Positions 1 through 8,099 of a stretch of 64,000 bases of DNA are shown in pieces. The DNA comes from Marinibacterium sp050389775 (GTDB taxonomy: Bacteria; Pseudomonadota; Alphaproteobacteria; Rhodobacterales; Rhodobacteraceae), in contig NZ_CP177144.1 of NCBI RefSeq assembly GCF_050389775.1, positions 4,464,001 through 4,528,000 of the forward strand. Direction: 5' to 3'. The position numbers and the translations under genes are program-made. Below the pieces are notes generated by a model. The model ran no database searches. It saw only the letters and a program-made list of their open reading frames with translations, and had not been told where the DNA came from. How positions within the stretch are numbered: the first letter of the stretch is position 1; every line of letters begins with the position of its first letter.

Positions 1-738
1 CTGCTGCACGGGCTGGCCTCGATCACCTTTCGCGGCAACCAGCTGATTTCCGGCGTGGCGATCAACTTCCTGGCCTCGGGCCTGACCGTGCTGGTCGCCC
101 AGGACTGGTTCAGCCAGGGCGGGCGCACGCCGTCGCTGACCGGAGGCGGGCGGTTCACGGGCATCACCCTGCCCTTTGCCGAGGCGCTGGACGGCGTGCC
201 GATCATCGGGCCGATCTATTCCGAGCTGATCTCGGGCCATTCGATCCTGGTCTACATGGCCTTTGCCCTGGTGCCCCTGACCTGGTGGGTGCTCTACCGC
301 ACGCGGTTCGGCCTGCGCCTGCGGGCCGTGGGCGAAAACCCGGCGGCCGTCGATACGGCCGGGATCTCGGTCAAGGGCCTGCGCTTTGCGGCGGTGATGA
401 TCTGCGGCGTGCTCTGCGGCATTGCCGGGGCCTACCTGTCGACCGCCCTGCAGGCCGGTTTCGTCAAGGAAATGACCGCCGGGCGGGGCTATATCGCCCT
501 GGCCGCGCTGATCTTTGCCAAGTGGCGGCCCTGGCACGCGCTCTGGGCCTGCCTGCTGTTCGGCCTGCTGCAGGCAATCGCCCTGCGCTACCAGAACATC
601 AACCTGGGCGGCCTGGTCATCCCGGTGCAGGTCATGGACGCCCTGCCCTATATCCTGACCGTGGTCATCCTGGCCGGCTTCGTGGGCAAGGCCATCCCGC
701 CCCGCGCCGGCGGCGAGCCCTACGTCAAGGAACGCTGA
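1..738 (+). CDS. ABC transporter permease, simple sugar/nucleoside type (5' end missing)
   Basis: The reading frame is open from base 1 to the stop at 738, so the gene begins before the window. The visible 245 residues are a very hydrophobic polytopic membrane protein of the BPD_transp_2 (branched-chain amino acid/ribose permease) superfamily. The segment GLRLRAVGENPAAVDTAGIS, near visible residues 104-123, is typical of the second permease of BMP-dependent nucleoside uptake systems (YufQ-like). Such a protein forms half of the membrane channel, and its partner permease, ATPase and binding protein should lie upstream, outside the window. The substrate is inferred from family resemblance only. 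Family assignment is fairly secure and substrate assignment is not. Confidence 0.8.
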   Translation: MLHGLASITFRGNQLISGVAINFLASGLTVLVAQDWFSQGGRTPSLTGGGRFTGITLPFAEALDGVPIIGPIYSELISGHSILVYMAFALVPLTWWVLYRTRFGLRLRAVGENPAAVDTAGISVKGLRFAAVMICGVLCGIAGAYLSTALQAGFVKEMTAGRGYIALAALIFAKWRPWHALWACLLFGLLQAIALRYQNINLGGLVIPVQVMDALPYILTVVILAGFVGKAIPPRAGGEPYVKER

Positions 739-830
739 CCCAAACCCGGCCCGGGGCGGGCCCGCGCCTGCCCCGGCCCGCCAAGAACTGAGGGGGTGCA
801 ATGGCGCGCCCCCGCGCCTAGTGTGGATCC

Positions 831-1751
831 ATGCAGGTTTACCTTCCCGTCGCCGAAGTCTCGGTCAATGCCTTCCTGATCCTCGGGCTCGGGGGGCTGG
901 TCGGCGTCCTGTCGGGCATGTTCGGGGTCGGCGGCGGCTTTCTGGCCACGCCGATGCTGTTCTTCATCGGCATCCCCCCGGCCGTGGCCGTGGCCACCCA
1001 GGCCAACCAGATCGTGGCTTCGTCGGTCTCGGGCCTGCTGGCGCATTTCCGAAGGCGGACGGTGGATTTCAGGATGGGCACCGTGCTGCTCGTCGGCGGG
1101 CTGGTCGGTTCGGCCAGCGGGATCTCGATCTTCAACTACATGAAGAGCCTGGGCCAGGTCGACCTGCTGGTCCAGCTGTCCTACGTGGTGTTTCTGGGCA
1201 TCGTCGGCGCGCTGATGTTCGTCGAAAGCCTGGTGGCCATCCGCCGGGCGCGCAAGGTCGGGCCCAAGAAGCCGCGCGACCGGCGGCACAAGGGCTGGAT
1301 CTATGCCATGCCCTTCAAGATGCGCTTTCGCACCTCGGGGCTGTACATCTCGGTCATCCCGCCGCTGCTGGTCGGGGGCATGGTCGGCGTGCTGTCGGCG
1401 ATCATGGGCGTGGGCGGAGGCTTTGTGATGGTGCCGGCGATGATCTACCTGCTGCACATGCCGACCAAGGTTGTCGTGGGCACGTCGCTGTTCCAGATCG
1501 TCTTTGTCGCGGCCTTCACGACGATGCTGCATGCCACGACCAATTACACCGTCGATGCCATCCTGGCCCTGCTGCTGCTGATCGGCGGGGTGATCGGCGC
1601 CCAGTTCGGCACCCAGATCGGGCTGCGGCTGAAGGCCGAACAGCTGCGCATCCTGCTGGCCAGCCTGGTCCTGCTGGTCTGTGGCAAGCTGGCGCTGGAC
1701 CTGCTGTTGCGGCCGGGCGAGCTTTATTCCCTGAACCCGGTGCTGAACTGA
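831..1751 (+). CDS. TSUP-family permease (sulfite exporter TauE/SafE family)
   Basis: A 306-residue integral membrane protein with the two-fold internal repeat of the TSUP family. The glycine-rich motif GMFGVGGGF near residue 30 recurs as AIMGVGGGF near residue 198, each at the start of a bundle of hydrophobic helices. The family moves sulfite, sulfonates or related organic anions across the inner membrane, and the substrate here cannot be told. Its stop codon overlaps the start of the next gene by one base (TGATG), so the two are translationally coupled. TauE-type permeases followed by a TIGR02186 protein are a common pair in Rhodobacteraceae. The Shine-Dalgarno signal before the ATG at 831 is weak. 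Confidence 0.85.
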   Translation: MQVYLPVAEVSVNAFLILGLGGLVGVLSGMFGVGGGFLATPMLFFIGIPPAVAVATQANQIVASSVSGLLAHFRRRTVDFRMGTVLLVGGLVGSASGISIFNYMKSLGQVDLLVQLSYVVFLGIVGALMFVESLVAIRRARKVGPKKPRDRRHKGWIYAMPFKMRFRTSGLYISVIPPLLVGGMVGVLSAIMGVGGGFVMVPAMIYLLHMPTKVVVGTSLFQIVFVAAFTTMLHATTNYTVDAILALLLLIGGVIGAQFGTQIGLRLKAEQLRILLASLVLLVCGKLALDLLLRPGELYSLNPVLN

Positions 1752-2542
1752 TGCGCGGGCTGCTGCGGGCCATGGTGCTGGGCCTGGGGCTGGCGGCCGG
1801 GGGCGCCGGGCTGATGGCGCCGCTGCCGGCCCGGGGCGAAGAGGTCGTGCTGGGCCTGTCCAGCGACCGGGTGTCGATCACCACCAGCTTCAACGGCTCG
1901 CAGATCCTGGTCTTTGGGGCGGTCAAGCGCGAGGAGGCGATCGTCGAGGATCCGCCGCTGGAAGTGGTGCTGACCGTGGCCGGGCCGTCGCAGCCGGTGA
2001 TGGTGCGGCGCAAGGCGCGACGGGCGGGGATCTGGGTGAACACCGATGCGGTCGAGGTCGACCGGGCGCCGAGTTTCTACGCGGTGGCCAGTTCAGGCCC
2101 GCTGGCCCAGGTGCTGAGCGCGACCGAGAACCTGCGCCACAACATCACCATCGACCGGGCGATCCGGTCGGTCGGCGCGCCGGCCCATATCCGCGACGCG
2201 GCCAATTTCACCCGGGCGCTGGTGCGCATCCGCACCGCCGAGGGGCTTTACCAGCGGCTGGAAGGGGGCGTGGCGATCGACGAGCACACGCTGTTCCGGT
2301 CGTCGATCTCGATGCCGGCGAACCTGACCGAAGGGTCTTATGTCACCCGGATCTTCCTGACCCGGGCGGGCGAGGTCGTGTCGCAATACGAGACGATGAT
2401 CGAGGTGCGCAAGGTCGGGCTGGAACGCTGGCTCTACAACCTGTCGCGCGAGCAATCGCTGATCTACGGGCTGATGTCCCTGGCCGTGGCCGTGGCGGCA
2501 GGCTGGGGGGCGTCGGCGGCGTTCTCTCTGCTGCGGCGTTGA
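1751..2542 (+). CDS. TIGR02186 family membrane-anchored periplasmic protein
   Basis: A 263-residue protein with an N-terminal signal sequence (hydrophobic stretch to about residue 28, ending near PARGEE), a beta-rich periplasmic body, and one C-terminal membrane helix (about residues 237-258) followed by a basic tail. The body starts with EEVVLGLSSDRVSI, typical of the TIGR02186 family. The function of the family is unknown. Its one-base overlap with the preceding TSUP permease suggests that it works with the transporter at the membrane. The start at 1751 is chosen because of this coupling; a longer upstream reading frame exists but runs through the permease gene. A repeat element follows the stop at 2560. 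Confidence 0.8.
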   Translation: MRGLLRAMVLGLGLAAGGAGLMAPLPARGEEVVLGLSSDRVSITTSFNGSQILVFGAVKREEAIVEDPPLEVVLTVAGPSQPVMVRRKARRAGIWVNTDAVEVDRAPSFYAVASSGPLAQVLSATENLRHNITIDRAIRSVGAPAHIRDAANFTRALVRIRTAEGLYQRLEGGVAIDEHTLFRSSISMPANLTEGSYVTRIFLTRAGEVVSQYETMIEVRKVGLERWLYNLSREQSLIYGLMSLAVAVAAGWGASAAFSLLRR

Positions 2543-2559
2543 GCCAGGCGGCCACGCCC

Positions 2560-2590
2560 GGCCGGATATTTTCGAAGAGAACGAAGCAGG
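2560..2590 (+). repeat. Dispersed intergenic repeat, copy 1 (GGCCGGATATTTT core)
   Basis: A 31-bp element made of an AT-rich core (GGCCGGATATTTT) followed by a purine-rich arm (CGAAGAGAACGAAGCAGG). It lies 18 bases after the stop of the TIGR02186 gene and is followed at once by a GC hairpin (CAGGGGCGC/GCGCCCCTG, about 2586-2606). Close copies occur at 39162-39192 (same strand) and at 49136-49166 and 49385-49415 (opposite strand). Confidence 0.7.
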
Positions 2591-2612
2591 GGCGCGGCGC
2601 CCCTGCCCCGGG

Positions 2613-3344
2613 TCAGCCGCGGCCGATATAGGGCATCTTGGTGGCCATGACGGTCATGAACTGGACGTTGGCCTCCAGCGGCAGGTTGGCCATGTACATC
2701 AGCGCATCGGCGACGTTCTGTACATCCATCGACGGGTCGGGCTCGCGGCCGGCGGCGATCTGGCGTTCGTTCTGGGCGGCGACCATGTCGGTGCGGGCAT
2801 TGCCGATGTCGATCTGGCCGCAGGCGATGTCGAAGGGCCGGCCGTCGAGGCTGAGCGTGCGGGTCAGGCCGGTGACGGCATGTTTGGTCGAGGTATAGCA
2901 GACCGAGCCTTCGCGCGGGACATGGGCCGAGATCGAGCCGTTGTTGACGATGCGGCCGCCCTGCGGGTCCTGGGCGCGCATGTGGCGAAAGGCCTGGCGG
3001 GCGCAGAGGAACATGCCGGTGAGGTTGACGTTGACGACCTGCAGCCAGCTGTCGACGGGCACTTCGTCGATCGGGCCGGCATGGCCGAACATGCCGGCAT
3101 TGTTGAACAGCATGTCCAACCGGCCGGTCTGTGCGACAAAACGGTCGAAGGCGGTTTCGACCTGGTCCGGGTCGGTCACGTCGCAGGGCAGGACGATGGC
3201 ATTGGCCCGGTCCCCGGCCAGGTCCTGCAACGGGGCCTCGCGCCGGGCGATCAGGCCGGTCGTCCAGCCGGCGTCGAGGAAATGGCGGGCCGTGGCCGCG
3301 CCGATGCCCGAGCTTGCCCCGGTGATGATGATGGTCTTGTTCAT
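2613..3344 (-). CDS. SDR family NAD(P)-dependent oxidoreductase
   Basis: A 243-residue classical short-chain dehydrogenase with the cofactor motif TGASSGIG near residues 8-15, NNAG near residue 88, a catalytic serine in NGSIS and the active-site pair in YTSTK. The Rossmann fold spans most of the protein. The substrate is not predictable. The ATG at 3344 is chosen because it overlaps the TGA of the upstream helicase gene (ATGA, 3341-3344), which implies co-translation. An in-frame extension to 3575 exists but runs through the helicase coding region on the same strand and is not credible. Pairing with a helicase has no obvious metabolic meaning. Confidence 0.88.
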   Translation of the reverse strand: MNKTIIITGASSGIGAATARHFLDAGWTTGLIARREAPLQDLAGDRANAIVLPCDVTDPDQVETAFDRFVAQTGRLDMLFNNAGMFGHAGPIDEVPVDSWLQVVNVNLTGMFLCARQAFRHMRAQDPQGGRIVNNGSISAHVPREGSVCYTSTKHAVTGLTRTLSLDGRPFDIACGQIDIGNARTDMVAAQNERQIAAGREPDPSMDVQNVADALMYMANLPLEANVQFMTVMATKMPYIGRG

Positions 3345-4873
3345 GGTTCCTCCCCTTCCAGTTCGAGCGCCGCGGCAGGGGCAGCGCGCAGGTCTTCGGT
3401 GCTGAGCGGCATGGTCGGCTTGGCCAGCCGGTTGCGCACCACCCAGATCAGGCGCTCCTGCGCCCGGGTGATGGCCACGTAGGCCAGCCGTTTCCACAGC
3501 GGCTGGCCGGCCTCGGTCCGGCCCATGCGGGCGGCGGCATAGAGATCGGGGGCAAAAACCTGGACGGTGTCCCACTGGCTGCCCTGGGCCTTGTGGATGG
3601 TCACCGCCGCGCCGTGCAGGAAGGCCGCGCCCATGCGGGCGGCATAGGGGATGAAGGGCTCTTCCTCGTCGGGTTTCTCGATCTTGACGATCGAGGCGGC
3701 CGAGACCTGGGGATCTTCGGCGCCGATGACATGCAGGCGCGAGAAGCCGGGTTTCCGGCCGGGGCCGAGATAGACAACCTGGGCGCCCTTGATCAGCCCG
3801 CGCGCCTCGAGGTCGAGCCGGCGCTTGCGGTGTTTCATGGGCAGCTCGATCCCGTCGCAGATCAGCGGCTCACCGGGCAGCAAGGCGTCTTCGGGCGCGT
3901 CGTAGACCGCGCGGAAAGCATTGATCAGGCGGATGCGCGTGGCATTGCGCCAGACCAGGACCGGCGAACGGGCCATCAGGTCGACCTCGACGCGCTGGCC
4001 CCAGACCACGCGGTCGTCCTGGCGGGCCTTGTCCTCGACCATGCGCTCGAAATCCTCGAACCCGACCGCCGGATCGGCCAGGGCATGGGCCAGGTCGAGG
4101 ATCGGGTTGTCGGCTTCCTGGCGGTGGATGCGGTTGAGGATCAGCTTGCGCGGTTCAGGCAGGCCTTCGAAGACCATCGAGCCGGATTGGTTGACCGGGG
4201 CCAGCTGGGCCGGGTCGCCAAAGAGCAGCAGGGTGGGAAAGATTTCCTTGAGATCGGCGAACTGGCGGTCGTCGAGCATCGACGCCTCGTCGACGAAACC
4301 GATGTCCAGCGGATCTTCACGGCGTTTCCAGCCGGTGATGAAATCCGACCCGCGCAGGCCGATGGCGGCCAGCGTCGCGGGGATCGACTTGTTCTTGGCA
4401 TAATAGGCCACGGCCCGGTCAAAGGCCTCGTCGGTCAGCCCTTCGATCTCGGGGCGCTCTTCCTCGTTGCCGGCCAGCCATTCGGCCAGCTTTTCGTATT
4501 CGGGGTCGTAGACCGGGGTGTAGAGGATGCGGTGGATCGTCGTGGCCGGCACGCCGCGGAAGCGCAGGACCGAGGCGGCCTTGTTGGTCGGTGCCAGGAT
4601 GGCCAGGGTGCGGCGGTCGGACTTGCGGCGGCTTTCGTAATCGCCCGAGACCACGTCGACCCCGGCCTCGGCCAGCGCCTTGTAGAGCTCGGCCAGCAGC
4701 AGGGTCTTGCCCGAGCCGGCCTTGCCGATCACGGCGGCCACCCCTGCCCCGTCGGCCTTGGCCTGGATCATCAGACCGTCGGACAGGTCGACACCCGCCC
4801 GTTGCAGCATGTCGGCCACGGCATCGTAAGCCGTGGCCTGGTCGTCGGAAAAGGTAAGCATGGGCGCCGTCAT
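3341..4873 (-). CDS. ATP-dependent RecD-like DNA helicase (AAA family)
   Basis: A 510-residue superfamily 1 helicase. Walker A GKAGSGKT lies at residues 50-57, Walker B/DEAD-like VDEASMLDD near 215, the GDPAQLAPV sensor near 240, the C-terminal UvrD_C_2 motif TIHKAQGSQWD near 430, and AITRAQERL near 470. This order matches the C-terminal motor of RecD/RecD2-type helicases without the RecB/RecC partners, so it probably acts alone in repair or recombination. ATG codons at 4873 and 4861 are both possible starts, neither with a strong ribosome site. It is the first gene of a two-gene unit with the SDR gene. Confidence 0.88.
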   Translation of the reverse strand: MTAPMLTFSDDQATAYDAVADMLQRAGVDLSDGLMIQAKADGAGVAAVIGKAGSGKTLLLAELYKALAEAGVDVVSGDYESRRKSDRRTLAILAPTNKAASVLRFRGVPATTIHRILYTPVYDPEYEKLAEWLAGNEEERPEIEGLTDEAFDRAVAYYAKNKSIPATLAAIGLRGSDFITGWKRREDPLDIGFVDEASMLDDRQFADLKEIFPTLLLFGDPAQLAPVNQSGSMVFEGLPEPRKLILNRIHRQEADNPILDLAHALADPAVGFEDFERMVEDKARQDDRVVWGQRVEVDLMARSPVLVWRNATRIRLINAFRAVYDAPEDALLPGEPLICDGIELPMKHRKRRLDLEARGLIKGAQVVYLGPGRKPGFSRLHVIGAEDPQVSAASIVKIEKPDEEEPFIPYAARMGAAFLHGAAVTIHKAQGSQWDTVQVFAPDLYAAARMGRTEAGQPLWKRLAYVAITRAQERLIWVVRNRLAKPTMPLSTEDLRAAPAAALELEGEEP

Positions 4874-4915
4874 GGCGCGACCATAAGGCCGCGCCGGGGC
4901 GGGCGCCAGATGGGC

Positions 4916-5554
4916 TTAGGCCGATTTGGCGAACATCGGGCGGATCGCCCCGCCAAAGTCGCGATCGAACCAGCGGCGCGAGATGGCCGGCGAGATCCTG
5001 GCGCGCACCGCCACCCGGGCGCGGGCCTCGGCGGTGAAGTCCCACAGGCCGACCGACACCTGGTCGCGGCCTTCGCCCTGGCTGCCCAGCACCTCGGGCG
5101 AGGCACCGATGGCGCGGTAGATGCGGGTCATGCGCTTGTCGAAGACACCGACGAAATGGCGGATGCCGAAACCGGTCATGATCTCGCCGCCGCCCAGCAT
5201 CAGCGCTGCGGCAACGGTGCTGCCGGCGTCCCTGGACAGGCAGAACCGGGTGCATTCCCAGATCAGCGGCGAGACCACCGTGCCGCCGCCCAGGACATGG
5301 GTGAAATGGTCGTTGACCATGGTCGGGCCGGTCGTCGGCAGGAAGCGCATCGAGCCGCCGTGGCGGCCGTCGGCGTTCTGCCAGATGACATAGAGCGGAT
5401 CGAGCGCGTCATAGCCGTCGCGTTCCTGGCCCTGTGCATCGACCTCGACGGGCCAGCCGAGGCGGTCGCGGAACTGGCAGGCGCGGTCCTGGAACATCGA
5501 GCGGGCCAGGTCGGGATGCCGGTGCAGATCGTGAGCGTAGATATAGCGCAGCAT
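4916..5554 (-). CDS. luxI: Acyl-homoserine-lactone synthase (LuxI family)
   Basis: A 212-residue GNAT-fold enzyme that makes an N-acyl-homoserine lactone from S-adenosylmethionine and an acyl-ACP (or acyl-CoA). The invariant LuxI residues are visible in order: R, F and W in the stretch FRDRLGW (residues 27-34), two Asp in DGYDALDP, R and F in MRFLP, and Glu and Arg in WECTR. The start is supported by AAGGGGA six bases before the ATG. It lies 140 bp downstream of luxR on the same strand. The intergenic region holds two inverted TTAACCAT half-sites, which suggests a regulated promoter of its own. Signal chain length cannot be predicted. Confidence 0.93.
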   Translation of the reverse strand: MLRYIYAHDLHRHPDLARSMFQDRACQFRDRLGWPVEVDAQGQERDGYDALDPLYVIWQNADGRHGGSMRFLPTTGPTMVNDHFTHVLGGGTVVSPLIWECTRFCLSRDAGSTVAAALMLGGGEIMTGFGIRHFVGVFDKRMTRIYRAIGASPEVLGSQGEGRDQVSVGLWDFTAEARARVAVRARISPAISRRWFDRDFGGAIRPMFAKSA

Positions 5555-5598
5555 TGGTTGTCCCCTTCGTCATGCGATGGGGAAAGCCTGCGCTTATC

Positions 5599-5641
5599 AT
5601 GGTTAAGGACAGCCGCGCAGGGCGGCCGGTGCGTTAACCAT
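5599..5641. promoter_or_regulatory. Inverted TTAACCAT half-sites upstream of luxI (possible CtrA site)
   Basis: ATGGTTAA at 5599-5606 and TTAACCAT at 5634-5641 form an 8-bp inverted repeat with 27 bases between the arms, 45-87 bp upstream of the luxI ATG. TTAACCAT matches the half-site described for the response regulator CtrA in Alphaproteobacteria. Neither arm has a second TTAA at the N7 spacing, so these are half-sites only. Confidence 0.45.
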
Positions 5642-5694
5642 TGGCCGCGCAACAGGTGGGCGGCGGGCGCGGTCCGGGGCCGGACGACGGCCTG

Positions 5695-6429
5695 TCACAC
5701 CACGATCAGCCCCCGGGCCAGGGCCCGGGCCACGGCATGGGTGGTGTTCATCGCGCCCAGCTTGAACCGGGCGCTTTCGATATAGACCCTCAGCGTATGT
5801 TCCGAGATCGTCAGCGCGTCGGCGGTCTGGGCCCGGCTGTATCCCATGGCCAGCAGGGTCATGGCATCGATCTCGCGCGGCGACAGGGTCTGGGCGGCTT
5901 CGGGCTGGCGGGTCGGTTCGAATTCCAGCGCCTTGCGGTTGAAGTAATGGGCGATCAGGATCAGGTCGCGGCTGTTGGCTTCGGTAAAGGCCGCCCATTC
6001 GTCGTCGTCGCAATCGTGGCTGACCGTGAACAGCGCGAATTGCCCGTTCGGCCCGCGGATCGGCACCGAGAACCCCTGGTTGCCGACACCATAGGCCTGG
6101 GCCTCTTGCAGGAAGGCCCGGGCCGCCTTGCCCGACCAGTCGAGCCGCTTCCAGTCGACCGGGTGGAACCGCTTGTAACAACCGATGATCACCGGATCGA
6201 CGCGGATGTAGTTCTGTTGCAGGTACCTTTGCCGCCAGGCGTCGGAATAGGTGCCGCACCCGTATTGATCGCCCGCGCTGTCGACCCAATGGTAGACGAC
6301 ATGATTGATGCGATAATGCCCCTGTATCGCCTCTGTCGCCTTCTGGAGCCCGTCAAGCTCGTTGGTGGCGTCCAGCGCCTCCAGTATGGTGTTCAGCGCG
6401 CTCTGCCGCGCCAATTTCGAGCCGTCCAC
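5695..6429 (-). CDS. luxR: LuxR family quorum-sensing transcriptional regulator
   Basis: A 244-residue regulator with an N-terminal autoinducer-binding domain and a C-terminal LuxR helix-turn-helix. Conserved signal-pocket residues are present: W and Y in WRQRYLQQNYIRVDP, the following D-P pair, W in PVDWKRL, and G in GNQGFSVP. The DNA-binding domain begins at LSPREIDAM and continues through AQTADALTISEHTLRVYI. A GTG at 6429 gives the usual family length. An in-frame ATG at 6480 would add 17 basic residues. Either start lies inside the upstream small ORF, so translation of the two is probably coupled. The adjacent luxI is its likely partner. Confidence 0.9.
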   Translation of the reverse strand: MDGSKLARQSALNTILEALDATNELDGLQKATEAIQGHYRINHVVYHWVDSAGDQYGCGTYSDAWRQRYLQQNYIRVDPVIIGCYKRFHPVDWKRLDWSGKAARAFLQEAQAYGVGNQGFSVPIRGPNGQFALFTVSHDCDDDEWAAFTEANSRDLILIAHYFNRKALEFEPTRQPEAAQTLSPREIDAMTLLAMGYSRAQTADALTISEHTLRVYIESARFKLGAMNTTHAVARALARGLIVV

Positions 6430-6571
6430 GCGTGTTCTCCGCCTGTGACGCAATCTCGGCCGCCGCGATGAGAGTGGCATCGTCCAGTTGCTCGGCCAGG
6501 GTTGTCATGCCGTTCGCCGTGGCAAAGGATTTGAGGTCGGCGAGAACGTCCAGTATCCAATCGTTCTGCAT
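6353..6571 (-). CDS. Small conserved protein overlapping the 5' end of luxR
   Basis: A 72-residue protein beginning MQNDWILDVLADLKSFA, with an acidic, helical first half and a basic C-terminal tail. The ATG at 6571 is preceded by AGGAG at good spacing. An in-frame TTG at 6577 is less likely. Its last 77 bases overlap luxR in another frame, and the C-terminal third is read from DNA that also codes for LuxR. From memory, similar short proteins precede luxR genes in other Rhodobacteraceae. Function unknown; a leader role for luxR translation is possible. Confidence 0.65.
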   Translation of the reverse strand: MQNDWILDVLADLKSFATANGMTTLAEQLDDATLIAAAEIASQAENTRGRLEIGAAERAEHHTGGAGRHQRA

Positions 6572-6593
6572 GGTCAAACTCGCTCCTAGAGGG

Positions 6594-6608
6594 TTAATGA
6601 AGAATTAA
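6594..6608. promoter_or_regulatory. Perfect TTAA-N7-TTAA box (CtrA-type) before the luxR operon
   Basis: The bases TTAATGAAGAATTAA give two TTAA half-sites separated by exactly seven bases. On the minus strand, the direction of luxR, the box reads TTAATTCTTCATTAACC, the full CtrA consensus including the trailing CC. It is centred about 30 bp upstream of the small-ORF ATG. Confidence 0.6.
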
Positions 6609-6809
6609 CACAACTGTAGCACGAGCCGCATTGTTAGGAAATTCGCGGGTTTTTACTCCCCAGATCCGGTGAGGGGGGCCCGCGGCAAGCCGTTGATATG
6701 CCGCCAGCGGGTCCGAGAGGCGAAATCGCCCGCTCTTGCGAACGGGCGATTCGGTCGTCTCATCGCCCCTTGCAGGGCGCCGCGCGGCTCACCACCGCAG
6801 GTTGCGCGG

Positions 6810-8099
6810 TCAGCGGCGCCCGGCTTCCAGCGCGTCCTCGAAGGTGCGCAGGCCGGTGCGCGGTGCCTGGACCAGCACCGACATGTTGCCCGGCAGATGC
6901 TCGTTGCGCAGCATCTTCATATGGGCCGCCGGCAGGTCCTTCCATTCAAAGACCTCGGACATGCAGGGATCGAGCCGGCGCTCGAGCATCAGCTTGTTGG
7001 CCGCCGCCGCCTGTTTGAGATGGGCGAAATGCGAGCCCTGCAGGCGTTTCTGGTGCATCCACATGTAACGCACGTCGAAGGTGCAGTTGAACCCGGTGGT
7101 GCCGGCGCAGATGACAACCATGCCGCCTTTCTTCACCACGAAGGTCGAGACCGGAAAGGTCGATTCGCCGGGATGTTCGAAGACGATGTCGACGTTGTTG
7201 CCCTTGCCGGTGATGTCCCAGATCGCCTTGCCGAACTTGCGCGATTCCTGGAACCACTCGGCATATTCCGGGGTGTTCACCGTCGGCAGCTGGCCCCAGC
7301 AATTGAAATCCTTGCGGTTCAGCACGCCCTTGGCGCCCAGGCTCATGACAAAATCGCGCTTGGTCTCGTCCGAGATCACGCCGATCGCGTTGGCCCCGGC
7401 CGTGTTGACCAGCTGGATCGCATAAGACCCCAGACCGCCCGACGCGCCCCAGACCAGCACGTTCATGCCGGGCTTGAGTTCATGCGGCGGGTGGCCGAAC
7501 AGCATGCGGTAGGCCGTGGCCAGGGTCAGCGTGTAGCAGGCCGCCTCTTCCCAGGTCAGGTGCTTGGGCCGGGGCATCAGCTGCTGGGCCTGGACCTTGG
7601 TGAACTGGCTGAACGACCCGTCGGGGGTTTCATAGCCCCAGATCCGCTGGCTGGGCGAGTACATCGGGTCGCCGCCGTTGCATTCCTCGTCGTCGCCGTC
7701 GTCCTGGTTGCAATGGATGACAACCTCGTCGCCCACTTTCCAGTTCTTGACGTTCGACCCGACGGCCCAGACGATGCCCGACGCATCGGAGCCGGCAATA
7801 TGATAGGGCGCGCCGTGGCCGTCGAAAGGCGAGATCGGCTTGCCCAGGCCCGCCCAGACACCGTTGTAGTTCACGCCCGCCGCCATCACCAGGACCAGCA
7901 CGTCATGGCTGTCCAGCTCGGGAACCTCGACAACTTCCTGCAGCATTGCCTTGTCCGGCTCGCCGTGGCGTTCGCGCCGGATGGCCCATGCGTACATCTG
8001 CTTGGGCACATAGCCCATCGGGGGCATTTCGCCCATTTCATACAGGTCTTTTTCGGGCGCCTCGTATTGGGCGATGCCGCTTTCGGTGTCCAATGCCAT
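6810..8099 (-). CDS. ccr: Crotonyl-CoA carboxylase/reductase
   Basis: A 429-residue medium-chain dehydrogenase/reductase that carries out NADPH-dependent reductive carboxylation of crotonyl-CoA to ethylmalonyl-CoA, the committed step of the ethylmalonyl-CoA pathway. The N-terminal GroES-like domain includes the acidic insert DDGDDEECNGGDP near residue 135. The nucleotide-binding motif WGASGGLGSYAIQLV lies near residue 218. FEHPGE and the C-terminal MLRNEHLPGNMSVL are typical of Ccr rather than of generic enoyl reductases. AGGAGG stands six bases before the ATG. It is divergent from ecm, the next-but-one enzyme of the pathway, across a 330-bp intergenic region. Confidence 0.96.
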   Translation of the reverse strand: MALDTESGIAQYEAPEKDLYEMGEMPPMGYVPKQMYAWAIRRERHGEPDKAMLQEVVEVPELDSHDVLVLVMAAGVNYNGVWAGLGKPISPFDGHGAPYHIAGSDASGIVWAVGSNVKNWKVGDEVVIHCNQDDGDDEECNGGDPMYSPSQRIWGYETPDGSFSQFTKVQAQQLMPRPKHLTWEEAACYTLTLATAYRMLFGHPPHELKPGMNVLVWGASGGLGSYAIQLVNTAGANAIGVISDETKRDFVMSLGAKGVLNRKDFNCWGQLPTVNTPEYAEWFQESRKFGKAIWDITGKGNNVDIVFEHPGESTFPVSTFVVKKGGMVVICAGTTGFNCTFDVRYMWMHQKRLQGSHFAHLKQAAAANKLMLERRLDPCMSEVFEWKDLPAAHMKMLRNEHLPGNMSVLVQAPRTGLRTFEDALEAGRR

